Assembly: GCA_027492795.1 (NCBI GenBank)
Contig: JAPUEB010000025.1
Location: 1 to 64,000, forward strand
DNA: 64,000 bases
Direction of reading: 5' to 3'
From: Chryseobacterium sp.
Lineage (GTDB): Bacteria > Bacteroidota > Bacteroidia > Flavobacteriales > Weeksellaceae
Shown here: one piece after another, positions 1-7,317 of the stretch
Position numbering within the stretch: the first letter of the stretch is position 1
Layout: every line of letters starts with the position of its first letter
Made by a program: the position numbers and the translations under genes
Notes under the pieces: generated by a model
Told to the model about the DNA's origin: nothing
What the model saw: the letters and a program-made list of their open reading frames with translations, nothing else
The model's database searches: none

Positions 1-2
1 TA

Positions 3-746
3 ATGATAAAAAAACAATCTTTTTTTAGACTGTTTTTTAAATGTAATTGGTATAACATTGCAGGTTTGTTTAAAGCACAGGCACTTCGAACATTATCACA
101 ACTTACTGTTCAAAGAATAATTGGTGTAAATGCAGTTGCGGAAATACCAGCACTGTCCGTTTCAAAAGTTACCGATATGTACGGATTGAAGGCAGAATCT
201 AATTTCAATTATGCCACAGCTTCTTCTGGGAGAATTAACAATAGTTATGCAGGGTACTTTTCAGTTAATTCTCCTACAGGACTTTCTGCCACAAACGGTT
301 ATGGCGTGTATATTGGAGCCATACAAGGAGCAACAAATTCCTATGCGCTTTATTCATCTAGTAGTTCTTGGGCTTGGTTTGGTGGAAGTGTTTACGCAAA
401 CAACGGTACACTTCTCACGTCGGATGCAAGACTTAAGAGAAATATTGTAAACATTGACAATGGACTGAACACTGTTTTGAAGCTTCGCCCTGTATCTTAT
501 GAGAAAAAAAGTGAGCTTACGAGTAATGATTACGGAAAAGTTAGAGAAATTGGTTTTATCGCTCAAGAAATTCAGCCGGTATTGCCAAATGTCGTAAGTG
601 AGTTCACAAAAGAAAACGGCGATAAAATTCTTGCAGTGAACTATACCGAACTCATCCCTGTTCTTACCAAAGCCATCCAAGAGCAGCAGAAACAGATTGA
701 CGAACTTAAAAAAGAGATTGCCAATTTGAAGGCTTCCGGAAAATAA
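3..746 (+). CDS. Peptidase S74 (intramolecular chaperone) domain protein
   Basis: C-terminal S74 chaperone domain of the phage tail-fibre/endosialidase type, which trimerises and then autocleaves. Residues about 138-215 carry the SDARLK signature; S140 and K145 have the five-residue spacing of the known Ser-Lys cleavage dyad. Residues 218-245 form a coiled coil. The middle (60-130) is Ser/Gly/Tyr-rich shaft-like sequence. There is no signal peptide, and the first 45 residues do not look like a natural N-terminus, so the gene may begin upstream of the window or have lost its 5' part. It heads a block of secreted surface proteins, so I infer a cell-surface fibre rather than a prophage; no other phage genes are present. 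The domain call is firm; the start is uncertain. Confidence 0.75.
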   Translation: MIKKQSFFRLFFKCNWYNIAGLFKAQALRTLSQLTVQRIIGVNAVAEIPALSVSKVTDMYGLKAESNFNYATASSGRINNSYAGYFSVNSPTGLSATNGYGVYIGAIQGATNSYALYSSSSSWAWFGGSVYANNGTLLTSDARLKRNIVNIDNGLNTVLKLRPVSYEKKSELTSNDYGKVREIGFIAQEIQPVLPNVVSEFTKENGDKILAVNYTELIPVLTKAIQEQQKQIDELKKEIANLKASGK

Positions 747-775
747 AATTTTTAATGAAAAAAATTTTCATGATG

Positions 776-797
776 GGGCAATTTTTTTGCTCTTTTA
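776..797 (+). terminator. Rho-independent terminator after the S74 gene
   Basis: Six-bp stem GGGCAA / TTGCTC (one G-U pair) around a T5 loop, followed by TTTTATTA. It lies 30 bp after the stop codon. Confidence 0.5.
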
Positions 798-1261
798 TTA
801 TCAATATAAACACCAGAATATAAATCATTTTATTCAAATTAAAGAATAATTGGTGTGTGATTGTATTTTTTTTTGATATGGCAAACCTGTGATAAATTCA
901 GCTTCTAAAAGTCTTTTTCATCAACAAATTCATTAAAGATATATGATGGTTGATTTATTTTCATATTAGGTTTAATGAAAATAAATTAGGAAAACAAAAT
1001 TGGAAACATAAAAAAAAATAATCTTTCTAAAATTCAAATAAATTAGTTTACTAACTAACATTTGTAATTAATGATAAAGTATTATTTCTGTATACAAACA
1101 TTCATCTCGGAATTAAGATGTTTCTTTTTTAAGTATTTCAAAATAAATAAGTTACACTTTATTTATTGAAAATGCTTTTAATGAATTAATATTAGTATCC
1201 TATAATACTCCGGTTAAAATACGATAGAAAAAATCCTATTTTTTTGCTTTATCTCCAAATC
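798..1261. other. AT-rich intergenic region without a gene
   Basis: About 460 bp with no credible ORF on either strand. It holds a 12-bp perfect inverted repeat (953-986), a shorter one (TTAGTT/AACTAA, 1043-1058), and the promoter region of the next gene. Confidence 0.6.
953..986. repeat. 12-bp perfect inverted repeat
   Basis: ATTTATTTTCAT (953-964) is repeated in inverse orientation at 975-986 with a 10-nt loop. There is no T-tract and it is far from either gene, so it could be an operator or a chance feature of AT-rich DNA. Confidence 0.35.
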
Positions 1262-1269
1262 TACATTTG
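1262..1269 (+). promoter_or_regulatory. Candidate -7 element (TACATTTG)
   Basis: Match to the Bacteroidota -7 consensus TAnnTTTG, 31 bp before the ATG at 1300. A TTTG at 1243-1246 is closer (15 bp) than the usual 19 bp, so the -33 box is doubtful. Confidence 0.3.
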
Positions 1270-1299
1270 TGGTGTCCTTAAAAAGGAAAAACACAAGTG

Positions 1300-1887
1300 A
1301 TGATTAAAATAGTTGAGAGGAAACAAAAACAATTTAAAGCAGGTTTTGGGAGCAAGATATTTTTTGCCCTATCTGTTGTTTTTTGTTTTCTCTCTTCTTT
1401 TTTTGCCCAATCCCAAATTTATTCCCAAGGCGCGATTATTTTCGATAAAGATTCTGCAATGGTCTTCATCAGTTCTGGATGTGGTGCAGAAAAAATACTA
1501 AATTCTGATTATGATTCTTCAAACATCATAGCATCAAAAAAAATAATTCTTGATAGAAAGAATTTTAACAAGAAAGGTATTTCTATAAATATAAAAAAAC
1601 TTGAAAAGAAAAAGAATCTTGAAGGAGAAAAACAAGAGAATCTTTTAATAGGTTTTAAGAAAAACGGTTTGCCTAAAGATATCTCCAAAAAATGGAATGA
1701 TTCTTCAGCTTCAAGTGTAAATTTTTCTATCAATAAAGATATAAAATCTATTAGTGAGGGTTACTCAATCGTTGTGTGCTTCTATGATTATAAGCAAAAT
1801 TTAAACACAAATTCTTTATATAACCCAAAAATATCTAAGAAAAAATTCTCAATTAGACCACCGCCTTCTTGCGGAATCATTATTTAA
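1300..1887 (+). CDS. Secreted protein of unknown function
   Basis: 195 residues from ATG 1300; a GTG at 1297 lies directly before it in frame. A hydrophobic stretch (residues about 19-37) ending near AQSQ looks like a signal peptide after a long basic N-region. The rest is Lys/Ser/Asn-rich with two Cys (in SSGCGAE and in PPPSCG at the C-terminus), and I recognise no domain. It stands just upstream of three more exported proteins, which suggests a surface-protein locus. Function unknown. Confidence 0.6.
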   Translation: MIKIVERKQKQFKAGFGSKIFFALSVVFCFLSSFFAQSQIYSQGAIIFDKDSAMVFISSGCGAEKILNSDYDSSNIIASKKIILDRKNFNKKGISINIKKLEKKKNLEGEKQENLLIGFKKNGLPKDISKKWNDSSASSVNFSINKDIKSISEGYSIVVCFYDYKQNLNTNSLYNPKISKKKFSIRPPPSCGIII

Positions 1888-1937
1888 AAAACTCTTACAA
1901 CAAAACTTTCAAATTATTAATTAAAAAAACATTTATT

Positions 1938-3113
1938 ATGAAAAATAAATTCAACACTTTTCTGATACTTTTGGTATCACTATTCACAACACAATTGAGC
2001 TACGGGCAAGCTTGTGGCGGTAGCTGGGATACTAACAACCAGGTTACTGCGGGTTGTGTTACTAATGGGCAACACATTGGGTCTACAACTCCTGCCGATA
2101 CCAATCCATGCGTTGGTGATCCAACTCCTAGTTATACCGCAGCGCAAACAAATACTTTTACATTTACTTCACCGGTAAGTAGTTTTTCATTTGATTTTAT
2201 TGGTTTCAGTGGGTTTAGCGGCTGTAAAAAATTAGAAGTGAAAATTAATGGTGTACACTATAATTTGACTTCAGCCAATCTGTCTGACGCAGGATGCGTC
2301 GGGTATTCCTACATAACTGTTAATGCAAATGGTTATATTACCACTCAGAATGCAACTACATGGAGTGCTGGTGGCGGGGCAAGAGTAACAATAACGGGTG
2401 TTAATGCAACGAGTGTAACCATTTCTACCGATGATAGTGGTGGTACTCTTGTTTCAGACCCTTTTAATTGCACTCCAATATGTTCTGCAGGAAACAATGC
2501 ACCTGCCTTAACCGCAACAACCAACTTCACAAGTAATACCTACACCATTCCTTGTGGAAGCAGCACTGCTAATTTATCAAGCATCACTGCTTCCAACAAT
2601 CCGGGAACTTTGCCAATTACTTACCACTCGGGAACACCTGCAACAGATGCAAATAAATTATCGTCCATTACAGCATTGGCAGTGGGAACCTATTATGCCG
2701 CATTTTATAATGCTACAGGAGGTTGCTACTCACCAACCACAGCTGTAACAGTAACTAAAGCAAACTGTATGGTTGCCAATAATGATTCGGGATCTTCCTT
2801 TAATGTAACAACTGGTACCACTGCAACCACCGCATCTGTAATTGCCAACGATACCAATAACGGCAGCGCTGTAACTTTGGGTGCCTCTGGTAACTCTACA
2901 CTCACTTGGCAAAGTACAGCACCGGCAGGAATTACGCTAAATGCTGATGGTACTGTAAGCGTGGCTTCCACAACTGCTGCAGGAACCTACAATCTTACTT
3001 ATCAAATATGTGATAAAGTAGTTCCTACGAACTGCAACACTGGAACTGTTTCCGTTGTGATATCTGCTGCCGCTACCTGTAATGCAGGAACCGTGGCCCC
3101 AACCGTGAACTAA
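1938..3113 (+). CDS. Secreted Cys-containing repeat protein, possibly C-terminally truncated
   Basis: Start taken at ATG 1938, which gives a typical signal peptide (MKNKFNTFLILLVSL, cleavage near SYGQ); the frame is open from 1869. Three parts are visible: a N-terminal Cys-rich region, a unit ending GTYYAAFYNATGGCYSP that is homologous to the repeats of the next gene, and an Ig/cadherin-like flavobacterial unit (NDTNNG ... YQICDKV ... NCNTGTV). The protein stops at CNAGTVAPTVN, where related proteins would begin a further unit, and there is no recognisable T9SS sorting domain. I infer an extracellular adhesin-like protein, perhaps shortened by recombination. Confidence 0.7.
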   Translation: MKNKFNTFLILLVSLFTTQLSYGQACGGSWDTNNQVTAGCVTNGQHIGSTTPADTNPCVGDPTPSYTAAQTNTFTFTSPVSSFSFDFIGFSGFSGCKKLEVKINGVHYNLTSANLSDAGCVGYSYITVNANGYITTQNATTWSAGGGARVTITGVNATSVTISTDDSGGTLVSDPFNCTPICSAGNNAPALTATTNFTSNTYTIPCGSSTANLSSITASNNPGTLPITYHSGTPATDANKLSSITALAVGTYYAAFYNATGGCYSPTTAVTVTKANCMVANNDSGSSFNVTTGTTATTASVIANDTNNGSAVTLGASGNSTLTWQSTAPAGITLNADGTVSVASTTAAGTYNLTYQICDKVVPTNCNTGTVSVVISAAATCNAGTVAPTVN

Positions 3114-3194
3114 TTCTCTAACAAAATATCTTCCTCCAAATGAAAACTAGTGTTTTCAACGGAAATATTTTTAACAATTTTTAATGATTATTTT

Positions 3195-4574
3195 ATGATC
3201 AAGAATATAAAAATAAAATTCTGGAGGATTAGTTTAGTTGTATTCGCCTTATTGTTTAATCTATGGAATGCGCAAACATTAGATTTATCTACCCATATTA
3301 CCAGCACAGCAACAGCACCCATAGAAATACAATGGCATAATTCAGCTTCCCCTAATTCTACCACGAAGCTTGGTAGTACGACAATTACGGCTACGGCAAC
3401 CCCTAAGAATTACTGGGCGTATTTTTTCGACAGTGCAAACAATTGCTATAGTCCTGGCAAAAAAGTGACGGTAATCAGCAATACTTGTCCGTCAACTACG
3501 GTAAACCTAAATTCTTTGTCGGTAACTCCTGCAGCTCCCACAAATACTGTTTTGCAATGGCATACCGTACAAAGTGGATTTGTGCAAAGTGGTGCAGGAC
3601 AAACGTTGGTTACAACACCAAATGCAGTTGGAAACGGAACTTATTATCCTGTTTTTTACGACAGCGCAAACAATTGCTATTCTCCAGTGGGAACACCTGT
3701 TATTGTAGCTATAAATGCAAACTGTTCAAAGAATGTTACCGCAAACTGTCCATCAAATACTTATGACCTTACAAGTCTTACGGTAACCCCTTCTCCAACA
3801 GCACCCGCTGTATTGCAATGGCATACCGTAAATTCAGGATTTGTGCAGTCTGGAGCTGGGCAAACATTGGTATCCAACCCATCTGCAGCAAGTCCGGGAA
3901 CATATTATCCTGTATTTTATGACGCAACGGCAGGAGGTTGTTATTCTCCTTCGGGAAATGCAGTTATTGTATCTGCCGCTACTTGTGGAAAAAATGTCAC
4001 CGCAAACTGTCCGTCAAATACGTATGACCTTACAAGTCTTACGGTAACCCCTTCTCCAACAGCACCCGCTGTATTGCAATGGCATACCGTAAATTCAGGA
4101 TTCTTGCAGTCTGGAGCTGGGCAAACATTGGTATCCAACCCATCCGCAGTAAGTCCGGGAACTTATTATCCTGTATTTTATGACGCAACAGCAGGAGGAT
4201 GTTACTCGCCTGTCGGAACACAAGTTGTGGTTGCCAATGGAAACTGTACAACCGGATGCTACAAACTTCCTGTTTTAGACGCTGGAAATACCTACCCAAC
4301 AAAACACGGAATCACCGCAATGGGAAGAGCCGGAGCCAACAACAGCAACTGGCCAATGGTTAGACAAAGTGCATGGACAGTGTTGGAAGCAAAAACCAAA
4401 GGATTTGTTATAAACAGAATAAAAACAACCGCGGAAGTAAACACTATTGCAAACCCTGTGGAGGGAATGATGGTATATGATGTGGAAGCAGACTGTCTGA
4501 AAATTTACACTTCAAATGACGGAGGAACCACATTTGGATGGTATTGTTTCACCACACAGGCTTGTCCTGATTAA
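3195..4574 (+). CDS. Secreted surface protein with tandem 87-aa Cys-containing repeats
   Basis: Start chosen at ATG 3195 because it places a signal peptide (IKFWRISLVVFALLF, cleavage near WNAQ) at the N-terminus; the frame is open from 3150. A divergent unit is followed by three units of the form NTYDLTSLTVTPSP ... GTYYPVFYDATAGGCYSP. The C-terminal about 105 residues (KLPVLDAGNTYPTKHG ... GMMVYDVEADCLKIYTSND) form a module often found at the end of flavobacterial fibril-like proteins. Two adjacent units are almost identical at DNA level, which indicates recent duplication. Probably extracellular; the ligand is unknown. It shares its repeat domain with the preceding gene and lies 17 bp before the next. 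Confidence 0.72.
   Translation: MIKNIKIKFWRISLVVFALLFNLWNAQTLDLSTHITSTATAPIEIQWHNSASPNSTTKLGSTTITATATPKNYWAYFFDSANNCYSPGKKVTVISNTCPSTTVNLNSLSVTPAAPTNTVLQWHTVQSGFVQSGAGQTLVTTPNAVGNGTYYPVFYDSANNCYSPVGTPVIVAINANCSKNVTANCPSNTYDLTSLTVTPSPTAPAVLQWHTVNSGFVQSGAGQTLVSNPSAASPGTYYPVFYDATAGGCYSPSGNAVIVSAATCGKNVTANCPSNTYDLTSLTVTPSPTAPAVLQWHTVNSGFLQSGAGQTLVSNPSAVSPGTYYPVFYDATAGGCYSPVGTQVVVANGNCTTGCYKLPVLDAGNTYPTKHGITAMGRAGANNSNWPMVRQSAWTVLEAKTKGFVINRIKTTAEVNTIANPVEGMMVYDVEADCLKIYTSNDGGTTFGWYCFTTQACPD
3486..4258 (+). repeat. Three in-frame tandem units (261 bp period)
   Basis: Units begin at 3486, 3747 and 4008, each at a TGT(Cys)-CC(G/A)-TCA codon run, so the period is exactly 261 bp (87 codons). Units 2 and 3 are nearly identical in nucleotides over their first 190 bp; unit 1 is clearly diverged. 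Confidence 0.85.
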
Positions 4575-4591
4575 CCTTAATTAATAAAAAT

Positions 4592-5161
4592 ATGAATATT
4601 AAAATATTAATAGTTAGTTTATCAATGATGTCTATCCTGAGCCAAGCTCAGGTAGCCATCGGAAAAACAGGTATTTCTTCCACTTCCGTTTCCTTGGAAT
4701 TTGGAACAGGAAATAAAGGAATGGTCTTACCTTGGGTAACCAGCGCATCTACAATCGGATTTACTACGGACACCAATTTACAGAAAGGAGGCGTACTAAT
4801 TTTGGATACTTCCGATAAAAAAGTAAAGGTAAGCAAGGATGATGGGACTTTTAGGGATTTAACTGTTCATACCAACCAGTTTGTTACAAGCGGAAATGCA
4901 AATATTGACACTTCTCTACAAGATAATCCGCTCTATCCTGAAAAACCAAATGCGAAAACTATGATTGGCGGTACTCCCTCAACAGATACCACACCCGGAA
5001 TTTTGGTTCTTGCAGATACCAATAAAGCGATGGTTTTGCCAAAAGTTGCATCTCCGCATCTCAATATTATAAATCCCGCACCTGGAATGATTGCATACGA
5101 CACCGTTAAAAGACAGTTGGCTGTTTACAACGGAACGGTTTGGACTTTTTGGAAGCCATAA
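4592..5161 (+). CDS. Secreted flavobacterial protein with two GMVLP/AMVLP motifs
   Basis: 189 residues with a signal peptide (MNIKILIVSLSMMSIL, cleavage near SQAQ). Motifs NKGMVLPWV and NKAMVLPKV and the closing PGMIAYDTVKRQLAVYNG pattern resemble the C-terminal module of the preceding gene (GMMVYDVEADCLKIY). The start is 17 bp after the previous stop and a strong terminator follows, so the two genes are probably co-transcribed. I infer a small surface partner of the repeat protein. No enzymatic motif is visible. Confidence 0.7.
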   Translation: MNIKILIVSLSMMSILSQAQVAIGKTGISSTSVSLEFGTGNKGMVLPWVTSASTIGFTTDTNLQKGGVLILDTSDKKVKVSKDDGTFRDLTVHTNQFVTSGNANIDTSLQDNPLYPEKPNAKTMIGGTPSTDTTPGILVLADTNKAMVLPKVASPHLNIINPAPGMIAYDTVKRQLAVYNGTVWTFWKP

Positions 5162-5181
5162 TTTATTTGAATATTGACGAA

Positions 5182-5210
5182 GGGAGGTGAGAAAATGACC
5201 TCCCTTTTTT
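5182..5210 (+). terminator. Strong rho-independent terminator
   Basis: GGGAGGT (5182-5188) pairs with ACCTCCC (5198-5204) and is followed by T6. It ends the surface-protein operon and lies only 8 bp before the ATG of the next small gene. Confidence 0.85.
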
Positions 5211-5218
5211 ACATTGTT

Positions 5219-5420
5219 ATGATAAATTCTGAACAATTTGTAGGCAAAAACAAAGACGAAATCATCAAACTTTTTGGTGATCAGTTGAACGTACCCTTTA
5301 GCGAAAAGTGGTATTATGTATTCCGAAAAAACAGATTTCAAATTATTAGGATAACTCTTTTTTTTCGACAATCAAAATATTGTTTATAAGATTGAAATTA
5401 AAACAAAATTTAAACTGTGA
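5219..5420 (+). pseudogene. Small conserved-type protein interrupted by a homopolymer frameshift
   Basis: ATG 5219 opens a frame beginning INSEQFVGKNKDEIIKLFG. It is broken after RITLFF at a run of eight T (5358-5365), where the in-frame reading ends at 5389. If the run had seven T, the frame would continue DNQNIVYKIEIKTKFKL to the TGA at 5418-5420, giving a sensible 66-residue protein. The pattern (GKNKDEIIKLFG, then WYYVF, then a beta-strand ending in FFDN) resembles small flavobacterial proteins of unknown function. Either a sequencing error, slippage-dependent expression, or a recent pseudogene. The short distance to the upstream terminator leaves its promoter unclear. Confidence 0.55.
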
Positions 5421-5482
5421 ATCCGTAAAAATTTTAAAGTTTATGTTTGATTGCACCTTATTGGTGAAATTATGATTTCGTG

Positions 5483-5519
5483 AAGACGCAGGGTTCTGCG
5501 TCTTTGCTTTTTTTATTTT
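5483..5519 (+). terminator. Rho-independent terminator
   Basis: Nine-bp stem AAGACGCAG / CTGCGTCTT with loop GGTT, followed by TGCTTTTTTTATTTT. It ends the small interrupted gene and overlaps the possible -33 box of pheS. Confidence 0.85.
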
Positions 5520-5535
5520 GAAAATCGTAAATTTG
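5503..5535 (+). promoter_or_regulatory. Candidate pheS promoter
   Basis: TTTG (5503-5506), 21 bp, then TAAATTTG (5528-5535), a good Bacteroidota -33/-7 pair ending 22 bp before the pheS ATG. The -33 box overlaps the upstream terminator stem. Confidence 0.5.
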
Positions 5536-5557
5536 CAGCGTACAGAAACTAAAAAAA

Positions 5558-6568
5558 ATGTTTGAAAAGATTGATGAATATCTGCAGGAAGTAGCCGCTT
5601 ACAATTCCGTAGGAAAGGATGAAACGGAGCAGTTTCGCTTAAAATTCAATGGTAAAAAAGGAATTCTGAACGATCTTTTTGAAAAATTCAAAGAGGTTCC
5701 AAACGACCAGAAAAAGGAATACGGACAAAAAATCAATGCCCTGAAACAGGCAGTTGCCGCAAAACTGGAGGATATAAAAAATGCCGCAGAAACAACTGTT
5801 CTCACCGAAAAAGAGGATCTTACACGACCTGCTTTTCCATTGGAACTGGGAACCAGACATCCAATCAGCATTGTAAAAAACAGAATCATCGAAATTTTCA
5901 AATCCATTGGTTTCGCCGTTGCAGACGGCCCGGAAATTGAAGACGATTGGCATAATTTTTCAGCATTAAATATGCCTGAATATCACCCTGCAAGAGATAT
6001 GCAGGATACTTTCTTTATCGAAAAAAATCCGGATTGGCTTCTAAGAACACACACTTCATCGGTACAAATTCGATATATGGAAAACAACGAGCCGCCTTTC
6101 AGAATTCTTTCTCCGGGAAGAGTTTTCAGAAATGAAGCGGTTTCCTCACGTTCGCACTGTATTTTTCATCAAATTGAAGGACTTTATATCGACGAAAAAG
6201 TGAGTTTTGCCGATTTGAAACAAACCATCCAGTTTTTCACCACCGAACTTTTTGGAAAATCAAAAATCAGGATGCGACCTTCCTATTTCCCTTTCACAGA
6301 GCCAAGTGCGGAAGTGGATGTTTATTGGGGACTAAATTCTGAAACCGACTACCGAATCACCAAAGGAACAGGTTGGCTGGAAATTATGGGTTGCGGAATG
6401 GTAGATCCCGCAGTTTTGAAAAACGTAAACATCGATCCCGATAAATATTCCGGATACGCTTTCGGAATGGGAATCGAGAGAATTGTAATGCTTCTTTACC
6501 AAATGAGCGACATCCGAATGTTTTTTGAAAACGATAAACGAATGTTGGAGCAGTTTAAATCGCTGTAA
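5558..6568 (+). CDS. pheS: Phenylalanine--tRNA ligase alpha subunit
   Basis: Cytoplasmic class II aminoacyl-tRNA synthetase subunit that charges tRNA-Phe with phenylalanine and forms a tetramer with PheT (not in this window). 336 residues, the usual length. The N-terminal about 80 residues form the tRNA-binding coiled coil. The catalytic core shows motif 2 ([19 protein letters not shown]) and motif 3 ([17 protein letters not shown]), plus the substrate-pocket run [14 protein letters not shown]. It is a single gene between two terminators, with its own promoter. Confidence 0.97.
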   Translation: MFEKIDEYLQEVAAYNSVGKDETEQFRLKFNGKKGILNDLFEKFKEVPNDQKKEYGQKINALKQAVAAKLEDIKNAAETTVLTEKEDLTRPAFPLELGTRHPISIVKNRIIEIFKSIGFAVADGPEIEDDWHNFSALNMPEYHPARDMQDTFFIEKNPDWLLRTHTSSVQIRYMENNEPPFRILSPGRVFRNEAVSSRSHCIFHQIEGLYIDEKVSFADLKQTIQFFTTELFGKSKIRMRPSYFPFTEPSAEVDVYWGLNSETDYRITKGTGWLEIMGCGMVDPAVLKNVNIDPDKYSGYAFGMGIERIVMLLYQMSDIRMFFENDKRMLEQFKSL

Positions 6569-6589
6569 AAACTATAAAAAAACCAAAAA

Positions 6590-6620
6590 AACCATTTCAA
6601 AATCTTGAAGTGGTTTTTTT
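6590..6620 (+). terminator. pheS terminator
   Basis: Eleven-bp stem AACCATTTCAA / TTGAAGTGGTT (one G-U pair), loop AATC, followed by a T-run. It lies about 20 bp after the pheS stop. Confidence 0.85.
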
Positions 6621-6687
6621 TGTGATTGTTAGCTGATTGTTTAAAGCTAAATGTTAGCGGTTATTTTAACAAAGTTGCGGTATAAAA

Positions 6688-6718
6688 TTTGGACAGTTAC
6701 CAAAAATTGGTAACTTTG
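6688..6718 (+). promoter_or_regulatory. parDE promoter with embedded palindromic operator
   Basis: TTTG (6688-6691), 19 bp, TAACTTTG (6711-6718): a full Bacteroidota promoter. A perfect palindrome AGTTACCAA-aaa-TTGGTAACT occupies 6695-6715, filling the spacer and overlapping the -7 box. This is the expected position for autorepression by the ParD ribbon-helix-helix dimer. Confidence 0.7.
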
Positions 6719-6744
6719 AAATGAATTTTTAAAAACAATTTGTA

Positions 6745-6996
6745 ATGGGACGAAATACTTCAGTTTCTTTAGGGGATTATTTTGAGAGCTTTGTGGATAG
6801 TAAAATTTCTGCTGGAAGATTTAAAAACGCAAGCGAAGTTATTCGTGCAGGATTGAGACTTTTAGAGGAAGATGAAAATCGTATTCAAATTCTTAAAAAC
6901 GCAATAAAAGAAGGTTTGGAAAGTGGCATTGCCAAAAATTTTGATGCTAATGAAAATCTAAGAAAACTTAAAGCAAAAAAGTCCCAAAATGGTTAA
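6745..6996 (+). CDS. parD: ParD-family antitoxin (ribbon-helix-helix)
   Basis: 83 residues. The N-terminal RHH DNA-binding fold shows the ParD pattern (NTSVSLGDYFESFVDSKI, then RFKNASEVIRAGLRLLEE), followed by an acidic/basic helical C-terminus that would wrap the toxin. The last 8 bp overlap the toxin start, so translation is coupled. The palindrome in its promoter is a likely autoregulatory operator. Family role: neutralises ParE and represses the operon. Confidence 0.9.
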   Translation: MGRNTSVSLGDYFESFVDSKISAGRFKNASEVIRAGLRLLEEDENRIQILKNAIKEGLESGIAKNFDANENLRKLKAKKSQNG

Positions 6997-7288
6997 CTAT
7001 GAATTCACTAACAAAGCAAATGATGATTTGAACGGAATTTGGAACCACACATATGAAGAATGGAGCGAAGAACAGGCGGACAAATATTATTTTGAAATTT
7101 TGGATTGCTGTCAATTCATTGCAGAAAATCAAGATTTAGGAAGAAACTATAAGGATATTGAAAATGATTTGCTTGGGTATTTAATAAACAAACATATTAT
7201 TTTTTACCAAAAAATTTCGGAAACTAAAATCTTAGTCGTAAGAATTCTGCACACAAGCATGGACTTGAAAACAAGGATAAAAGAGTAA
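6989..7288 (+). CDS. parE: ParE/RelE-superfamily toxin
   Basis: 99 residues. The type II toxin fold is recognisable from YEFTNKANDDLNGIWNHT, the helix EQADKYYFEILDCC, the RNYKDIENDLLGYLIN strand region and the closing KILVVRILHTSMD. ParE toxins poison DNA gyrase; related RelE toxins cleave mRNA, and sequence reading alone cannot fully separate them, but pairing with ParD favours ParE. No frameshift is seen, so the pair looks intact. Confidence 0.9.
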   Translation: MVNYEFTNKANDDLNGIWNHTYEEWSEEQADKYYFEILDCCQFIAENQDLGRNYKDIENDLLGYLINKHIIFYQKISETKILVVRILHTSMDLKTRIKE

Positions 7289-7291
7289 AAA

Positions 7292-7314
7292 AAAGACCAC
7301 TTGCAAGGGTCTTT
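7292..7314. terminator. Bidirectional terminator between parE and the DUF5916 gene
   Basis: AAAGACC (7292-7298) pairs with GGTCTTT (7308-7314), preceded by an A-run that is a T-run on the minus strand. It lies between two convergent stop codons 30 bp apart. Confidence 0.55.
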
Positions 7315-7317
7315 GCG

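Noticed and set aside
3-746. Prophage because of the S74 tail-fibre domain (and the lysozyme at 39797)
   Set aside because: No capsid, terminase, integrase or tail genes occur in the window, and the two genes are 39 kb apart among housekeeping genes.
5174-5218. TTG start giving a longer form of the small gene at 5219
   Set aside because: The extension would translate the terminator hairpin; the ATG at 5219 fits better.
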